A stretch of 25,487 nt of DNA, taken from positions 265,964 to 291,450 of the forward strand of contig BJOX01000332.1 of NCBI GenBank assembly GCA_009731375.1. Reading direction: 5' to 3'. Positions 24,457-25,487 of this stretch are shown piece by piece. Position 1 is the stretch's first letter, and each line of letters starts with the position of its first letter. The notes under the pieces were generated by a model. It was given only the letters and a program-made list of their open reading frames with translations. It was not told the origin of the DNA and did no database searches. A program made the position numbers and the translations under genes. This DNA is from Paulinella micropora (lineage: Eukaryota > Cercozoa > Imbricatea > Euglyphida).

Positions 24457-24887
24457 TCATTTTTTATTTTCGTAATATCTTTCTATGTCGTCGTTTCTAT
24501 ATGCTATACGAATTACTTTACTTCTTTCTCCGCAAAGAAGTCTCTATGTGATTGGCTTTTTTCGTGTTCGTATTTGTTATATATTCCTATCTTCTTACCA
24601 CAGACACATGTATATTTATTTTTCCTTCTTTCTTTTAAGTATTCATTTCTCTTCTGCTTCGTTAATTATTTGTAATCTGTATTTTTATTATCTTCTTCGT
24701 ATTTTGATAATACTTCCTTTTCGTAAAACTCTCTTGCTTGCTTTTCTGCTTCTTCCTTTGACATCTTTTTTCCAATGTAAATTATTTTTCTTTTTTGTTC
24801 GCCATTTTCTCTCCACCTTATAACAATTTCATTTTCTTGAATACATATTCCGCCTTTTGAAACTTTTCTGATTGTTCTCTCACTCAT
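24457..24887 (-). CDS. Small DNA-binding-like protein with CxC...HxxxxxH zinc finger (broken)
   Basis: From ATG 24887 (MSERTIRKVSKGGICIQENE) the frame runs 73 aa: strand-like IVIRWRENGEQ and KRKIIYIGKK, then a helix SKEEAEKQAREFYEKE, an arrangement reminiscent of AP2- or integrase-arm-type DNA-binding domains (weak). A TAA at 24668-24666 interrupts. The same frame reopens with KQKRNEYLKERRKNK and the finger YTCVCGKKIGIYNKYEHEKS plus a second His (SHRDFF), to a stop at 24513. A shifted frame then offers IAYRNDDIERYYENKK to 24457. Zinc-finger tails of this CxC...H...H type are common in Polinton-like virus accessory proteins, as I recall them. One decayed gene is likelier than three ORFs. Confidence 0.5.
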
Positions 24888-24936
24888 TCTATATTATGAC
24901 ACTTATAATTCTTTAAATGATAAATAAAAATATGTC

Positions 24937-25089
24937 ATATGTTTTCTTGTAGTGTGCTGTATAAGGCTATTTGGTTGTTTTTGTTGCTTTGTATTTATTT
25001 TACTGGGAAATCCATAGGAGGGGGTGCGACACAGAAAAATGAAGGCGAGAATTTGCAAAAATTCTGCCGAGATTTTCTGTATCATCTAC
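24937..25089 (-). repeat. Right terminal inverted repeat of the Polinton
   Basis: Reverse complement of 3652-3805 with about six mismatches and one indel. The outer end is CTGTATCATCTAC at 25077-25089, followed by host TATG units. Confidence 0.93.
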
Positions 25090-25147
25090 TTATGTATGTA
25101 TGCAACCAATCGTTTCGATGTTTGCGGTGCTGTTGGTGTTCTGTTGC

Positions 25148-25197
<50 letters not shown>

Positions 25198-25215
25198 GTA
25201 TCCATTTATATATAT
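25090..25215. repeat. Satellite module and (TA)n at the right flank
   Basis: TATG units followed by the same satellite module as left of the element, in the same orientation, then TA microsatellite runs. Together with 3517-3651 it reconstructs the pre-insertion satellite context. Confidence 0.85.
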
Positions 25216-25487
25216 ACGGCTGTCTATCCGCAAAGTATGAAAAAAGCCGTTAGAATGTGTAAAACCTTCAACGGATACAACGAAAAAAGTGTCCAACCCT
25301 TGTGAAAACTATCAAATGTTTTCTAAAAATCAACAAACTAAGCACATTTAGAAAGAATTAAGACATATTAAGCACATAGTCCATATTTTTACTACATAAA
25401 AATATATATAAACAAAGTTTATATGGACTATGTGCTTAATATGTCTTAATTCTTTCTAAATGTGCTTAGTTTGTTGATTTTTAGAAA
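25216..25487. repeat. Related foldback palindrome, truncated by the window end
   Basis: Arms 25319-25386 and 25421-25487 appear to be perfect complements around an AT-rich centre whose ATAAAAATATATATAAAC core matches that of the 3113-3516 palindrome. The outer part (CCGCAAAGTATGAAAAAAGC at about 25231) corresponds to the CCGCAAAGTATAAAACAAGC of the other copies. It is a diverged member of the same family. Confidence 0.85.

Larger units (their letters stand above)
3652..25089. mobile_element. Polinton/Maverick element
   Basis: The element is bounded by inverted repeats of about 154 bp whose outer ends read GTAGATGATACAG and CTGTATCATCTAC. Between them lie a DDE integrase, protein-primed family B DNA polymerase, packaging ATPase, adenain-like protease, penton-like protein and major capsid protein, which together define Polintons. 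The length of 21.4 kb is at the upper end of the usual 15-25 kb. The outer dinucleotide may be AG (from 3654), as in many Polintons, with the flanking GT/AC belonging to the TATG target. The expected 6-bp target duplication cannot be resolved because the target is a microsatellite. Several genes carry frameshifts or stops, so this copy may be inactive. Confidence 0.95.

Noticed and set aside
21365-24665. Genetic-code change to explain in-frame stops
   Set aside because: The stops differ (TGA, TAA, and TAG at 4439), and normal stops end the intact genes; local lesions explain this better.
1-25487. tRNA, rRNA or CRISPR array
   Set aside because: No cloverleaf or rRNA-like sequence and no regularly spaced repeat-spacer pattern was seen; the repeats found are satellites, palindromes and duplications.

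Overview
The window is eukaryotic nuclear DNA, AT-rich with long (TA)n and (TATG)n microsatellites, and it carries one essentially full-length Polinton/Maverick-type element (a virus-like, self-synthesizing DNA transposon) at about 3652-25089 (21.4 kb). The element is bounded by inverted repeats of about 154 bp (3652-3805 and 24937-25089). It carries the hallmark Polinton gene set: retrovirus-type integrase, protein-primed family B DNA polymerase, A32-like packaging ATPase, adenain-like cysteine protease, penton-like minor capsid protein and major capsid protein. The host species cannot be named from the sequence. One 44-nt GT-AG intron in a cargo gene fits a eukaryote with very short introns.

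Layout. 1-3651 is host repeat DNA: two copies of a ~405-bp foldback palindrome (1-409 and 3113-3516, mutually inverted), a 279-bp foldback (1257-1535), satellite modules and microsatellites, and no recognizable gene. 3652-7330 holds the left TIR, a decayed minus-strand gene, a spliced 147-aa gene, the integrase (-), a DUF5754-like small protein (+) and a charged protein (-). 7331-12360 holds a very large tail-fibre-like gene ending in an S74 intramolecular chaperone, a small membrane protein and a secreted Cys-rich ORF on the other strand; this stretch is disturbed by gap-flanking duplications. 12358-19966 is the virion block on the + strand: small protein, ATPase, PX-like basic protein, protease, penton, major capsid protein and a second fibre/decoration protein. 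19997-24887 is the minus-strand replication/accessory block: a 154-aa unknown, an exonuclease-X C-terminal-like protein, DNA polymerase, a basic coil protein, a HIRAN protein and a zinc-finger protein. After the right TIR, satellite and another foldback resume to the end.

How it works together (inference from the family): polymerase and TIRs would replicate the linear element, integrase would insert it, and ATPase, protease and capsid proteins would package and mature a virion, with fibre proteins for host attachment. Many genes are broken by single frameshifts or stops (fibre, membrane protein, penton, capsid, second fibre, integrase, polymerase, two accessory genes). The copy is therefore either decaying or error-prone in assembly; eight runs of ten Ns and duplicated segments beside several of them argue that assembly is at least part of the cause.

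Two regulatory layers stand out: a TATATA box placed a few nucleotides before many start codons, and a recurring nested-hairpin element before at least five genes whose stem sequences change while pairing is kept.
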